Below the pieces are notes generated by a model, which was not told the DNA's origin, searched no databases, and saw only the letters and a list, made by a program, of their open reading frames with translations. The translations under genes were made by a program, and so were the position numbers. Positions 45,201 to 55,083 of a stretch of 64,000 bases of DNA are shown piece after piece. The stretch is from Leishmania martiniquensis (lineage: Eukaryota > Euglenozoa > Kinetoplastea > Trypanosomatida > Trypanosomatidae): contig NC_090145.1 of NCBI RefSeq assembly GCF_017916325.1, positions 274,501-338,500 of the forward strand, given 5' to 3'. Positions within the stretch are counted from its first letter, which is position 1. Each line of letters starts with the position of its first letter.

Positions 45201-46117
45201 CTCAGGCGGCCGACGTTGAATCTCTGTGGTGGCGTATGCGCAGGCAACTTCGATGGCGGAACGGCAGTCGCAAAGCTCCGCCACCGCCGAGCCATCGCGA
45301 CAGCCGCGCGGTCGCAACCAGCTGCCGTGCGGATGTGGGGGTCGGCAAGGTCTCGCACCCTTATCTGAGTGCGTTTTGCGGCTCCGCAGAAGACCAGGCA
45401 CAGCAGCAGCCGCGGCGCATTCCGTACAGCGCATTCTTTCCTTCCTATCACTACGCGTATTGGCGCCGCGTCGTGTACCGCGAAACGCCGCCAGGGTCGT
45501 CGCCGTCCTCAGAAGCTGCAGATCTCTCGCAGTCGTCAAGTTGGCCTTCAAGCAAGGCCTGGCAGCCGAGGCTATCGCAACGCTGTCTGCACGACCTTAC
45601 CGAGGCGGAGCTCGCACTAGAGCGATTGCCTGTTGTGCGGTTTGAGCTGCCTGCCGGTTTACCTGCAGTCGGCACTTCCGCCTCGCAGCAGCAGCAGCAG
45701 CAGCGCCCAGCCGTTGTCTACGCGCTTGTGTCTCCCATTACGCAAGATCTGAGCGGGGCATCGGCGTGCGCTGTGGACGGAGGTCGTGACGATGTTTCGG
45801 GTAGTGGTGAGAGAGCAGGATGGGGTGCACATGACAATGCTCCCGTCTCTGCCATGAGCACCTCGTGCCGCACACAGATACCCCTTCGACACGCGTGGGC
45901 ACTCACAGTTCACAAGTCACAGGGCCTCACGCTGCACTCAGTGCAGGTCGACATGGCCAACATGCGCACACCTGGGCAGGCCTACGTTGCGCTGAGTCGA
46001 GCCCCGTCGCTGGACCAACTCACCATCCTTCATTTCGATTCGATAGCGGTGACCGCCTCACCGGAGGTGAAGCGTTTCTACGAAGCACTGGAACGGGACG
46101 CGTGCGAGAGCAGGTGA
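42299..46117 (+). CDS. PIF1: PIF1-like DNA helicase
   Basis: 1272-aa superfamily 1B 5'-3' DNA helicase. Walker A GGAGTGKS is at 332-339, Walker B LLIDE with its aspartate at 490, followed by the GDFFQLPP motif. A poorly conserved Ser/Ala/Pro insertion separates this from the motif region WRKLGLRVVVLERSHRQ. The C-terminal motif VHKSQG is at 1204-1209, followed by QAYVALSRA. The core could start at Met310 (43226); the Arg- and Ser-rich N-terminal 310 residues have no recognisable domain and could hold a mitochondrial presequence. Kinetoplastids have several PIF1 proteins, many mitochondrial; which one this is I cannot say. The start is the first in-frame ATG after the likely splice acceptor and the true start could lie further in. 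A run of seven glutamines occurs near 45687-45707. Confidence 0.9.
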   Translation: MEGPSLSLCRAVSCVVLCSVTPSQWASRGCTASFRGRIAPHKGSCIAPSAPRLHGASCSRPLPQLARRWQRFTARVLRRVPPTGGAKDKKRAWVPTAYNVVAEPSLVRRRRISCGFGNGDLPPLSSPYGVQRASLSLRSERRVSKKVPGQRQWKKPLRSLRGDTRRATDGIQIIRGAPHAAAHAQGTGSAQGAYFTARGAAVHQETELCAGADNTEGEEGALCRLLDSASEHDKLPSAQAAEESAVGRTASRAVRRRITPRCTTSNVLAAERPSASLETASSGASGSGFDPRVDSGKGPHDQPNQSSSVMLDPKQAKALDLALRGCNIFVTGGAGTGKSQTVRAIIAALRHCEAHDWEETLRAVAYGESSTERAMAGEKTQWKQRDPAPSPSPSQCRSSHLRTSEPACAIKSASKSKPYPSSAVGAAPPFSNVFVTATTGLAAVQIHGMTINTFAGIGLGRGTPEQLFRKVQKNSKAAQRWRRCRVLLIDEVSMLEASLFETLDYIARRVRRCASLPFGGIQVILCGDFFQLPPIASRAGPPVVLRSRGSSGRGATEPSHPTGYVDGPLGALAPVASLFASPSSSLPMAREGRGAAAPTAAAAARVSKLFEVDDLDAYLSSLPASPGDAASGSPAGVRSVKSGSVSTTAEARRCTAPASRPSQVFYPEESLDHAAACAFCFQTVAWRKLGLRVVVLERSHRQASDALFRQVLDEVRWGALSMSGYRALASRCVHSSNETCGQAGASASSLAVESTAATAAGVPAPTSIRLCATNSEVDARNAHFYARLPPEHPLMHVSTAKGPCAPAACSTEWPRCYTYRAYDTQTAEATFGTHRLPSTVDVASSYVSDALNDTQLVRILPLKVGTRVLLQSNVASRYRLVNGSVGIVTGFLHPLELLAVTDYFAGCKSRRNSAAAHTTAELALPAASTPPVTAGPVGPPPPPSWVQQLLRRGGFGSGSDVLTCVETSQAADVESLWWRMRRQLRWRNGSRKAPPPPSHRDSRAVATSCRADVGVGKVSHPYLSAFCGSAEDQAQQQPRRIPYSAFFPSYHYAYWRRVVYRETPPGSSPSSEAADLSQSSSWPSSKAWQPRLSQRCLHDLTEAELALERLPVVRFELPAGLPAVGTSASQQQQQQRPAVVYALVSPITQDLSGASACAVDGGRDDVSGSGERAGWGAHDNAPVSAMSTSCRTQIPLRHAWALTVHKSQGLTLHSVQVDMANMRTPGQAYVALSRAPSLDQLTILHFDSIAVTASPEVKRFYEALERDACESR

Positions 46118-49100
46118 AAGTCACAGAGGCGACCTCGCGTAGAGACGTCCGTAGCGGGGGGGGTCTGCAGTCTAGGGCGACGCGGCCCCAGACACGGGCG
46201 CGCGCGCGCTCACCCTCCGAAGTACCGCATGCGTTTTTGTTGCTGTGGCTGCTCTTGTCACTTCGTAGCGTCGTGGAAGGGAGACTGCGGTCTCTGCCCT
46301 CTCCTACAAGGCACGTCTTCCCCTGCTATGGCGTTCTTCCGTCGTGCGGTTTCTTCTGTCGCCTCGTGACGTCAGCCTCAGCAGTGGATTTCACCTTTTG
46401 TGTGTGTGTGTGTGTGCCCGGCGGGAGGAGTCAGTGCCCGCCTCGCTTTGCGGTTGTTCGGCCATCGCCACCGCCCATCTACGCGCCGTGCCTCCCCTCA
46501 TGTGCCCTTCCTTTCGCTTCTGCTGCATTTTTGTTTCTTTCTGCTGTAACCTCCACTCACTGCTACCCAACCACCCTGCTGACCCTGCCCATCCCACGCT
46601 GGTCAGGACCACGTCGATCTCGGTGCACTCCCCCTTGTGCGTGTGTGTGTGTGGCCGCCAACGCCCGCACACGACGGCATCGTGCCGTTTCTTCACTCCC
46701 TCCGTCGTCATGAGCGTGCCGACGTGCATGCACGAAGCCGATCTGAAACCACACAGAAGCACTCGCCTTACGCCTCTTCGCCCTCCTCCATGATAGCCAC
46801 AGGCGTCGCGCGGGAAGGGGGACAGCGGCAACGTCGCGTTCTCTTACGCATTGCACCACACCTCAGCCGCATGTTCGATAAGCTCAACTCGGGTGGGTAG
46901 TTGTGTGAGCGGCATGCTGACACCAGTCCGATGGAGTCGCCGCCTCTCTCTCTATCCGCTCTTCACCCTTCGCCTACCCACCGACCTCCCTCTCACCTCT
47001 CCTCTTCAGCATCGGGTAACAATCACCCACACGCACAAGTACACACACATACACACACACATATATATATATGTGTGTGTATGTTCTCTGGTAAAGGTGT
47101 GTGCAGTGTACGACATCTTGACAGCAGGCACCGGCACTCATGCTCTCCTCGCCCCCCCTCCTCCTCTCGCTACGTCCGTGCGCCAGTCACCGCGGTAAAA
47201 CCTTTGGGATGTGCTCAAATGCGCCATGCCACATTGCACAGATCCCACGTCCGGCCTATCCATCGCTCGCGGTGTAGGGTCCATGCCAGACGGGGGATAC
47301 GCCGCATGCAGCTATGCTCCTCATAACTCCGAAGCGATCCCCCCTTCCGCTGCGTAACGATGGGGTCGTCTCCAAAAAAAAAAATAGAGGCTCTGTGTGG
47401 GCTTCTCGTGTGTGTTTCCCGAGCCTCCTGCAGCCCCGCGTTGGCGACACTGGACGAGGATAGCACCGGTAGTCAGTCGCGCCCCATAGGCTTTTGGGAC
47501 GGGAGGAGAGGAGGGCGTCCTACGGGCGTGCGGATTCTGATCGCGGATGGGGAAGCCACCAGGCTGCTGATGGGGAGTGGGCGCGGGTGTTCGAGGAGTA
47601 CGCCCATCATCTCGAGGGCCCCGTCCCGCAGCCACCTCCCCCTCCCCTTCTTTCCTAATAAGGGACACTTCGGCACGGTTTGCGTAGTCAGAGCGCAGCG
47701 TGAGGGAAGAAGCAGCCCCTCCGTTTGCACTGCTCGGCGGCTGCAACGAAGGCATGAGGCGGCCCAGCTGCAGGGACTCTAATGCGCGTGCCCACGCGGC
47801 CTACCCGCGTCACAGAACCCCGCGGCCGTGTTGCAGGAGTGGACGCTGCAGCAATCGAGGCGGCAGGCAGCGCAGGGTGCTGCGGGCTCCGCCCCTGTCC
47901 GTGGTAGGTAAAAAATGCGGTCACATTCGGAGACGACTCATCTTGTGGCCACGGTGGGGGGGCAAGTAGACCGGCCGAGCGCTCTGTGCAGTGCAGGCGG
48001 GGAGTGAGGGACGTGAACAGCGTTGTGCCGGCAGGGCTTTGAGCGAGCCCTGAGGCGATGCGTATGGCGGCTACCGGTGCTCTCCGGCCACCCCTCCCCC
48101 ACGCCTCGAGACCTGCCGCGAATGCTGAGCTTGATGTGGGGATGGGCGGCATGCAGCTTACAGGCGCATGCCGAGAAGCGCAGCCGGGGGCGGTGGAGAC
48201 AGCTGGCCGGCTCAGCGTCAGTTCCAGCCACGCCAGAGCCGAGGGCCCTACTCCGCCGCCGCCCACCCCTCCTTGCCCAGTATTGTGGGGTTGACGGGGC
48301 CGCGTGCGACGGCAGGGCGAGGTCGGTTAGCTTCGTGGAGGAAAAGACCGCCACGTAACGGTGCACGGAAGCAGGGCGATACTGGACGATGGGGCCATCT
48401 CGAGCGTCTCCTGCGGCGACTGCGCGGCTGTCGGCGCGATTCGCGATGATGCCGGCTCACCGGTTTGGGGGGGGGTGCTGCAATGGGGCACGGCGACTCC
48501 TCTCGATGCGGTGGCGCTGCTTGCCGTGCGGCTCATCGCTGACGGGGCTGTAGGCAAGTACGCAGCACGGGCACATCACGCCGACGCGGCGCACGGCCCT
48601 TCCCGCACCGACGCGACACTGAATGGCTGTAGGCGCCGCCTCCGCCAATGCGAATGCAGCGGAACGCGGAGCAGTGCGCGACGCTGATGCGGCCTTTTCC
48701 TTCTTTTTTTCGTTCATCTCGTTGCAGCTGCGGCCTGATCTTCACGCCGGCAGCACGTCCGCCCTCGCTGCTTCCCGCAAGGGATCTTCACACTCATGCA
48801 CTCCAAGAGGAGATCAGTTACACACGCTTGCCATAAACGATGCACGGCCCGCTGCACGCAGCCCGGCGAGGGAAGCCCGCCTCGGGGGAGGGGGGGAAGG
48901 CAGCCGCTATTCTGGGGCCAAATTTGAGGAGGCGAATGGAACCGCACCGGGGGAAGCGAGGCGAGTGTCTGCACGTGCGGGGGCGGCGCCGCGCCATCGC
49001 TCCCGCACTCACAGACACATGGAGTGTATTCGCTGACGGGAGGCCCCTGTGTCAGATGTGGGCGCCATCCCTGCCGCTCATATGTCCATCGTGAAAGCGC

Positions 49101-50714
49101 CAAACACGCACGCACACACACTCATGCACATGCACTCTCAGCAGGAGTCGGAGCGCCTACAGCGACGATGCTGATCGGATCATGGTCTCGACGTCACTCC
49201 CTCGCTCTCTTGACCTCCTCCTCCTCCTCCATTCCTTCAGCATTGTCCGCCGTCCACACACACAGACACTCGACGCGCCCACCTGCCACCCGCAAAAGAA
49301 GCCGAAAGAGGAAAAAAGTGTGTCGCCCCTTACAGACCGCACTCGGAAACGCACGCAGACTCGACAGCGTCCATCTCCCTCTCTTTCTCTGTCTGCCTCT
49401 CTCCATCTGTCTGTGTGTGTGTGTGTGTGTGCGTATTAGCGCCTCCACCATCACCACCACCATCCCCATCGCTGCAACACCTGCTGTGCCTTTTTCATCG
49501 AAAGCCGTCACAACGTACCGCGGCAAGCCGTGCGGCAGAGAGTGGGTGGGGGTGGTGGGGAGCCACACGCGCAGCGACGTGGCACAGGGACGTGCGGGAG
49601 GGGAGGCAGGATAAAGGAAGAAGCGCTTCTCTGCGGGGCGTGAAAGGGCAAGGGCACCACAACGTCGGTGATACACACGACCCTGCATATACACATACAT
49701 TCGCGCGCACACATATATACATATACATATACATATATAGTTGTGTGCTTGATTTGGTGTCGCACCCGTCTTTGATTGCTTTGGTTTCGGATTTAGCGGT
49801 GTGTCGCTCATTTTTTTGGCGTGTGTTCTCTCCCTCTCTAACGTGTTTATTCGCGCGGCATCGAGTCGGGTGTCTGCGCTTGTGTACGTGTGGTGTAGAG
49901 GTACAGCAGTCATAGCCAGACATCACCACTGCCTTCCTCCCCACCTTCATTCCGCGCCCGTTCGTTACACACACACACACACACACCGCCACCCTCGCAC
50001 TCCCTCTGCCCATCCTTTTTTCTTTTGGTTTCTTGGAAGGGGGCTGTGGGGTGAGACACCAACATTTGGTTTTTTTTGCTCTCTTCTTTTTTTCGCGTGT
50101 GTGCGTGCGCGCGCGCGGAGGTGCGGAGTTGCGGAGTTGCGGAAACTCGACGAGGTGTGATACACACAGAAAAGGATTGGGACAAGTCACACGCCGTATT
50201 AGTTAAGAGGAAAGACCATCCAGACACAGACCGCGCTTGGCGTCATCTTCCTCGACAGTGTAGATGTGTGTGCGTGGTCCGCCGCTTTTTTCTCTACCTC
50301 CCCTCCCCTCTTTTCTTTCTTCCCCCTAACGCGCACACAGCCCACACAGACACGCACTGCGTGTAATTTGAAGTACACGTATCTCTTCCCTTTGTGGTGG
50401 CTGTTGCTTGTTCGTCGAACAGCATCAGCACACCACCCCTCCCCTCCCCTCTCTCTCTCCTCCCCCCTCGTTGATGGTGATTGCAACCACCGTAACCGAT
50501 TTTCTTCCCCCGTTCCTCGAACTTTCCTTCTTCAGCATCCAGTCATCAAGCGATCCTCATCTCGAGCTCCATCGCCAAGCGCCAACGGTTTCAGCCACCA
50601 CCGTCATCACCAGCTTCCGACCCCCTTTCTTTTTCCGCGACGCCTCCCGTCACACCACGGTAAGCGAAAGCAGTCGCACGGCCGTGCGCAAGCACCAGCA
50701 CCGCGGTAGACAAC
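46118..50714. other. long spacer between PIF1-like gene and MPK3
   Basis: No gene that I can support. 46.1-47.1 kb is C/T-rich with (GT)n and a (CA)n(TA)n run at about 47030-47085. 47.2-49.1 kb has a different, mixed GC-rich composition with an A11 tract at about 47375-47385 and only unsupported short frames, such as a 192-aa frame on the minus strand (47688-48266). 49.1-50.5 kb returns to (CA)n/(TA)n repeats and pyrimidine tracts. The likely MPK3 splice acceptor is the AG at 50534-50535 after CTTTCCTTCTTC. Confidence 0.6.
50521..50535 (+). promoter_or_regulatory. candidate spliced-leader acceptor of MPK3
   Basis: A pyrimidine tract ending in TTCAG, with no earlier AG in the tract. It gives a 5' UTR of about 180 nt. 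Inferred from layout. Confidence 0.5.
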
Positions 50715-51878
50715 ATGCACAAGAGCAACCAGGAGCTGAGCGTCCCCAAGATTGTGGGGGACTTCAAGGTTTACAACGTGAGCGGCTCCCCATTCGAGGT
50801 CCCGGCCAAGTACACACTGCTGAAGATCCTCGGTATGGGTGCTTACGGTATTGCATGCAGCTGCTTGGATAGCGAGACAGGTGAAAAGGTGTCGATCAAG
50901 AAGTGCCGGGATGTGTTCCGCGATGTGGAGGACGGCAAGCGAGTGCTGCGCGAGATTGACATGATGCGCTTCTTTCACCACGAAAACCTGCTCAATGTGG
51001 TGAATATTTTACCGCCGCTGAAGCGCGAGTACAACAGCTTCGAAGACGTGTACGTTGTCACCCCGCTCATGGATGTAGACATGAACGTGGTGCTGCGCTC
51101 GCGCCAGGTGCTCGAGGAGTCACACATGCAGTACTTTGTCTACCAGATCCTGCGCGGCCTCAAGTACCTACACAGCGCAAACGTCGCGCACCGCGACTTG
51201 AAGCCGGCGAACCTCGTCACGAACATCTCTTGTGAGCTAAAAATCATTGACTTCGGGCTGAGCCGCAGCGTCGACGTGCCGTACTCGGAGCTGACCGATT
51301 ACGTGATCACGCGCTGGTACCGCCCGCCAGAGCTGCTGCTAGAGAATACAAACTACTCCACCGCGGTGGACATCTGGTCGGTGGGGTGCATCTTTGCCGA
51401 GATGTACAACCGCAAGCCCGTCTTTCCAGGTCGAAACACCATGGACCAGCTGCGTATGATCGCGCAGCACATCGGCAAGCCGCCGGCCAGCATCGTCGAG
51501 CACCGCGAGGCGCTTGATAAACTGAACGAGCTGCCGGAGGGGTCTCTTAACATTCCGAAACTCGTCCCTGGTCTGGCTGGGAACAAGGAGGGCATGGACT
51601 TCCTTGCAAAGATGTGGACGCTAGACCCGAGCAAGCGCCCGACCGCGGCGGACATGCTCGCCCATCCGTACCTGTCCCATCTGCACGACGAGGAGGATGA
51701 GCCGGTCTGTCCCTGCCCCTTCCTGTGGGCGCACGAGAACACCCCGATGGGCGTCCCGGAGCTTCGCCGCGCCTTCTGGGCCGACATCGTCGACTACAAT
51801 CCGTCCCTGGCGCAGGAGACGCCTCCGGTGACGATGCGCAGCGGCAGCGACTCAAAGAATGGCGGCGGCCACCACTGA
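50715..51878 (+). CDS. MPK3: mitogen-activated protein kinase 3
   Basis: 387-aa CMGC/MAPK-family kinase. Glycine loop GMGAYG at 40-45, catalytic Lys62 (VSIKK), HRDLKPAN from 159, DFG at 179-181, activation motif TDY at 194-196, then TRWYRPPE and the kinase insert typical of MAP kinases. The C-terminus ends in a short Ser/Gly/His tail. I recognise it as the orthologue of Leishmania MPK3, which in L. mexicana is reported to act in flagellar length control downstream of the kinase MKK1. The start codon is the first ATG after the likely acceptor. The catalytic residues are all present. Confidence 0.95.
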   Translation: MHKSNQELSVPKIVGDFKVYNVSGSPFEVPAKYTLLKILGMGAYGIACSCLDSETGEKVSIKKCRDVFRDVEDGKRVLREIDMMRFFHHENLLNVVNILPPLKREYNSFEDVYVVTPLMDVDMNVVLRSRQVLEESHMQYFVYQILRGLKYLHSANVAHRDLKPANLVTNISCELKIIDFGLSRSVDVPYSELTDYVITRWYRPPELLLENTNYSTAVDIWSVGCIFAEMYNRKPVFPGRNTMDQLRMIAQHIGKPPASIVEHREALDKLNELPEGSLNIPKLVPGLAGNKEGMDFLAKMWTLDPSKRPTAADMLAHPYLSHLHDEEDEPVCPCPFLWAHENTPMGVPELRRAFWADIVDYNPSLAQETPPVTMRSGSDSKNGGGHH

Positions 51879-54800
51879 TGCAGGCCTCCCCTCTGCCCCC
51901 CTTTCCCCCGCCGCTGCCTCAATTTGCTTCTTGGCGGCTTTTCGCCCCGGCTCGAGCCGGCAAGCGCAGCCGTTTCCCCGAAAGGAGCACGCGCGACGTG
52001 CAGCGTGGCGCCAGCTGTGGGTGAAAGAGGGGGAGGAAGAGAGAGAGGGGGGGTGCAGGGCGAGACGAGACAGGTGCTCGGCACCGGGAAGGAGAGATGG
52101 AGGGAGGAGGATGAGGGAGAACACATTATCGCCGTCTGCAAGCTGACAACATATACGCCCACGCACGGGTATCCCAGTCTGACCGTGTCAGCATGTTTTC
52201 ATGTGCCCCCCCCGCCCACTCTTCAGCAATACGGCAGCCCTCGTTGTCTTCTATGATGGACCTCCTCTCCTCTTTCCCCCCCGCCTTGAGTGTTCTGCGT
52301 GGACTCGTTCGCGTGCCAACGCTGTTGCCGCCGCTGTCGTCCTCCTCGGCGACTTGGGGCGCAGAATCGAAAGAGAGGGATCAAAAGGTGGTCTCATCAG
52401 CCGGAAAGGTGATGATGGGAACACAGTCATCGCCCTCGGCGCTCCGTGTTCGCTGTTGGTTTTTTTGTTCTTTGGCCATGCAGAGTTCGCCTGTGTTCCT
52501 GTGCGTGCAGAGATGCGCGGCTGTCCCTTACCCCCCTCCTCCTCCTCTCTCCCCCTTGTGCTCTCTGTCTCTTTCCCTCTCTATTCACGTTGGATTTTTC
52601 TGTTGCGACTGTTGCGCATGTACATACCCCTCCTGCCCTCTCACCACCGCCACCACCCTTCCCCTTCCCCTTTCCACTTCTTTCCAGCGGCGCGCCTTTG
52701 CGTAATCACGCCCATGAAGGAAAAACGACCTGGAGAGGAGGGAGAGGGAAAGCGGGGAGGCCATCCAGAAGCATTTTTTTCTCTGTTCGTGCCACTTGGC
52801 CTGCCCCGTCCCTGCGCGTGGTCGGCCATCGGTGTACACGCCCGTCTTCTCCCTCGGTCTTTGTTCCCCCCCTCTCTCTCTCTGTGTCTGTTTCCGCGGG
52901 CCCCTCGTCCGTCTGTCGCCTATGTGCTCTCTAAGTCACTGTGTCGGTGTGTTTCGGAACGTGTGCGACAGGAGCGAAGGAGTGCAGGGGTGACCAAAGC
53001 TATCAGGTGACGGGGAGGACGAGGAGGAGGAGGCGAGTGCATGAATCGATGCCCTCCGCAGCTCCCCTTATACGCCTCCCCAACCGCTGATTCCCTCTAC
53101 TTAAACAGCTACACACAGACACAGACGCGCGCACACACACACAATGAGTTCCTCTGCTCACTGTACGTCTCGATGGATGGAGTCATTGTCAGTGTTTGCG
53201 TCTTCTCCGCGCCCCATCTCACCGCGTCACCCCCCCTTCCCTCCCTTTTTTTCTTTTCTCCTGATTGCCCACCACGGCAGAGATATTTGTAAGGTGACAA
53301 GAAGAAGAAAGGGTCCTGTGGGGGTGTGGGGTGAGGGGAGGGGGACTGCGTCTGTGCACCCATCCGTGAAGCGTATCACCATCCCCATGGATGACTTGGA
53401 AGCGACAGAATCCGTATGGAGAGGGCGTCACCACTTCCTCCAGACAGACAGAGAGGGGCGCATGGTGGAAGGGAATCGCAGACCGGTGGTTCCCCCCCCG
53501 CCCACACACACACACGGCAAGAGTAAACGCGCCAGTTTTGGGCGAGTGGGGAGCCACGCATGGCGGTGTATTCTGCTGCCCATCTTTTGGCGTCATTCCT
53601 CCCTTCCCCCCCCCTCTCCTCTCCTCTCCTCGCTCGCCCCTCTGCGTGAGGCCGAATCCATGTGCGTAACGGTGTGTGGGTGTGTAAACCCGCCGCTGCC
53701 TCCTCCGCCCTCTTCCACCCACCACCTCTCCTCCCCCTCTTCTTTGATTCACCCACGCATCCGCCCACCGACAAACACCGGCCCTCACACACACACACGT
53801 ATATATATATATATGTGTGTATATGTATATACATATATATGCTGGCAAAGAAAAACAAAGACAGTGTGCTCGTAGGAAAGTGTGTCAGACGACTCGCACA
53901 CGAGGCTTCTCTTCGGAGCCTCAGTCTCCCTCCCTCTGTCTGTGTCTGTGTGTGTGTGAGGCCTTCCTGTAACGGTGTCAGTTAGAAATCATCCCTTAGT
54001 CGAGCGGTAGCGCGCACGCACGCACACATCTATACATATACATATATATTCCTTACATCGATAGCTTCCAGAGCACATTGGAACACACAACGAGGCGATA
54101 ACAGGTCATCCATCACGCGCATCGGGGAGGGGGGAACGCTCCACCTTTTTTTTGGTGCGATCACTATTGGTGTTTCTATTTTTTGCCCTCGTTGGTTTAA
54201 GTGTGTGTGTGTGTGTGTGTGGTATCCTCGCAGCTCATCAGGGGCGCTGGCTTCACACACACACACACACACGCACATATATATCCCCAACCACCCTACG
54301 CTGGACCTCCTACATATCTGTGCATGTGCATCCAGGCGCGGTTACCGTACAGGTCACACATACCCACTCGTACGCACGTGCGTACGCCAGCGCAGCGAGG
54401 GGGGACGAGGGGAGGGGAGCTGTTTAAATATCACCATCCGATCTGTTCGCTGTCGTTTTCACCCTCTGTTCATCATAACTTCTACAGGATCGAGAGAGAG
54501 TGCGTGCGTGTGTGACTCCGCCCGAATCGCTATTCTCTTTTAGTTTTCATTCCGTACACACACATATATATTTTTTTTCGAGGAATCCCCCGCATATTAT
54601 TTTTTTTAGCGCACCGCTTTCGATACAGTTGGTTGCGACTCCCTGTCTATCGCTCCCTGCGCTTTAACGGCGACTGTCAGTGAGTCTCGGGGGAGACGAC
54701 AGCGGCGGAACAAAAAAGGGGGGCGGGCGGTCACCTCTTTTTTTTTTACCTCTCTCTAAAAGTATCTTTTGTTGAGCATTCCGAAAAAGGACGGCAACGA

Positions 54801-55083
54801 TAGAGAAAACGGTCACTCACGCACGCACGCCCCTCCCTCCCGCAACAGTTGCCCACACACAGACAGAGAGACACACCTGCATATATACACGCGCTCTTTC
54901 TTGTTTACCTCTCTCTCTCTCGGTCTGTTTGTCATTGTATCAGTGAAAGAGACCTGTGCGCAGCCCAGGACGGCAGAGGAGCGGCATTAGGAGGGATTTC
55001 GGCGGCCCGCCACCATCGTCAGGAGCGTCTCAGAGCTGAAGTCAGCAGGTGAGCGCAGAGCAACCTTGAAACTCAGCGCGGCA
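51879..55083. other. spacer between MPK3 and the giant repeat-protein gene
   Basis: No supported gene. 3' UTR-like purine/pyrimidine-rich DNA, followed by (CA)n, (GT)n and (TA)n microsatellites at about 53790-53842, 54018-54048, 54201-54221 and 54256-54284. Several T runs (about 54569-54577, 54601-54608 and 54738-54747) lie before the next gene. Confidence 0.65.
54895..54943 (+). promoter_or_regulatory. candidate spliced-leader acceptor of the giant gene
   Basis: A pyrimidine-rich tract with a CT repeat leads to CAG, AG at 54942-54943, about 140 nt before the start codon. Inferred from layout. Confidence 0.5.

Noticed and set aside
47688..48266. Minus-strand 192-codon frame in the PIF1-MPK3 spacer
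   Set aside because: No recognisable domain, opposite to the transcription direction, and overlapped by other random frames. It is kept only as part of the compositional finding.
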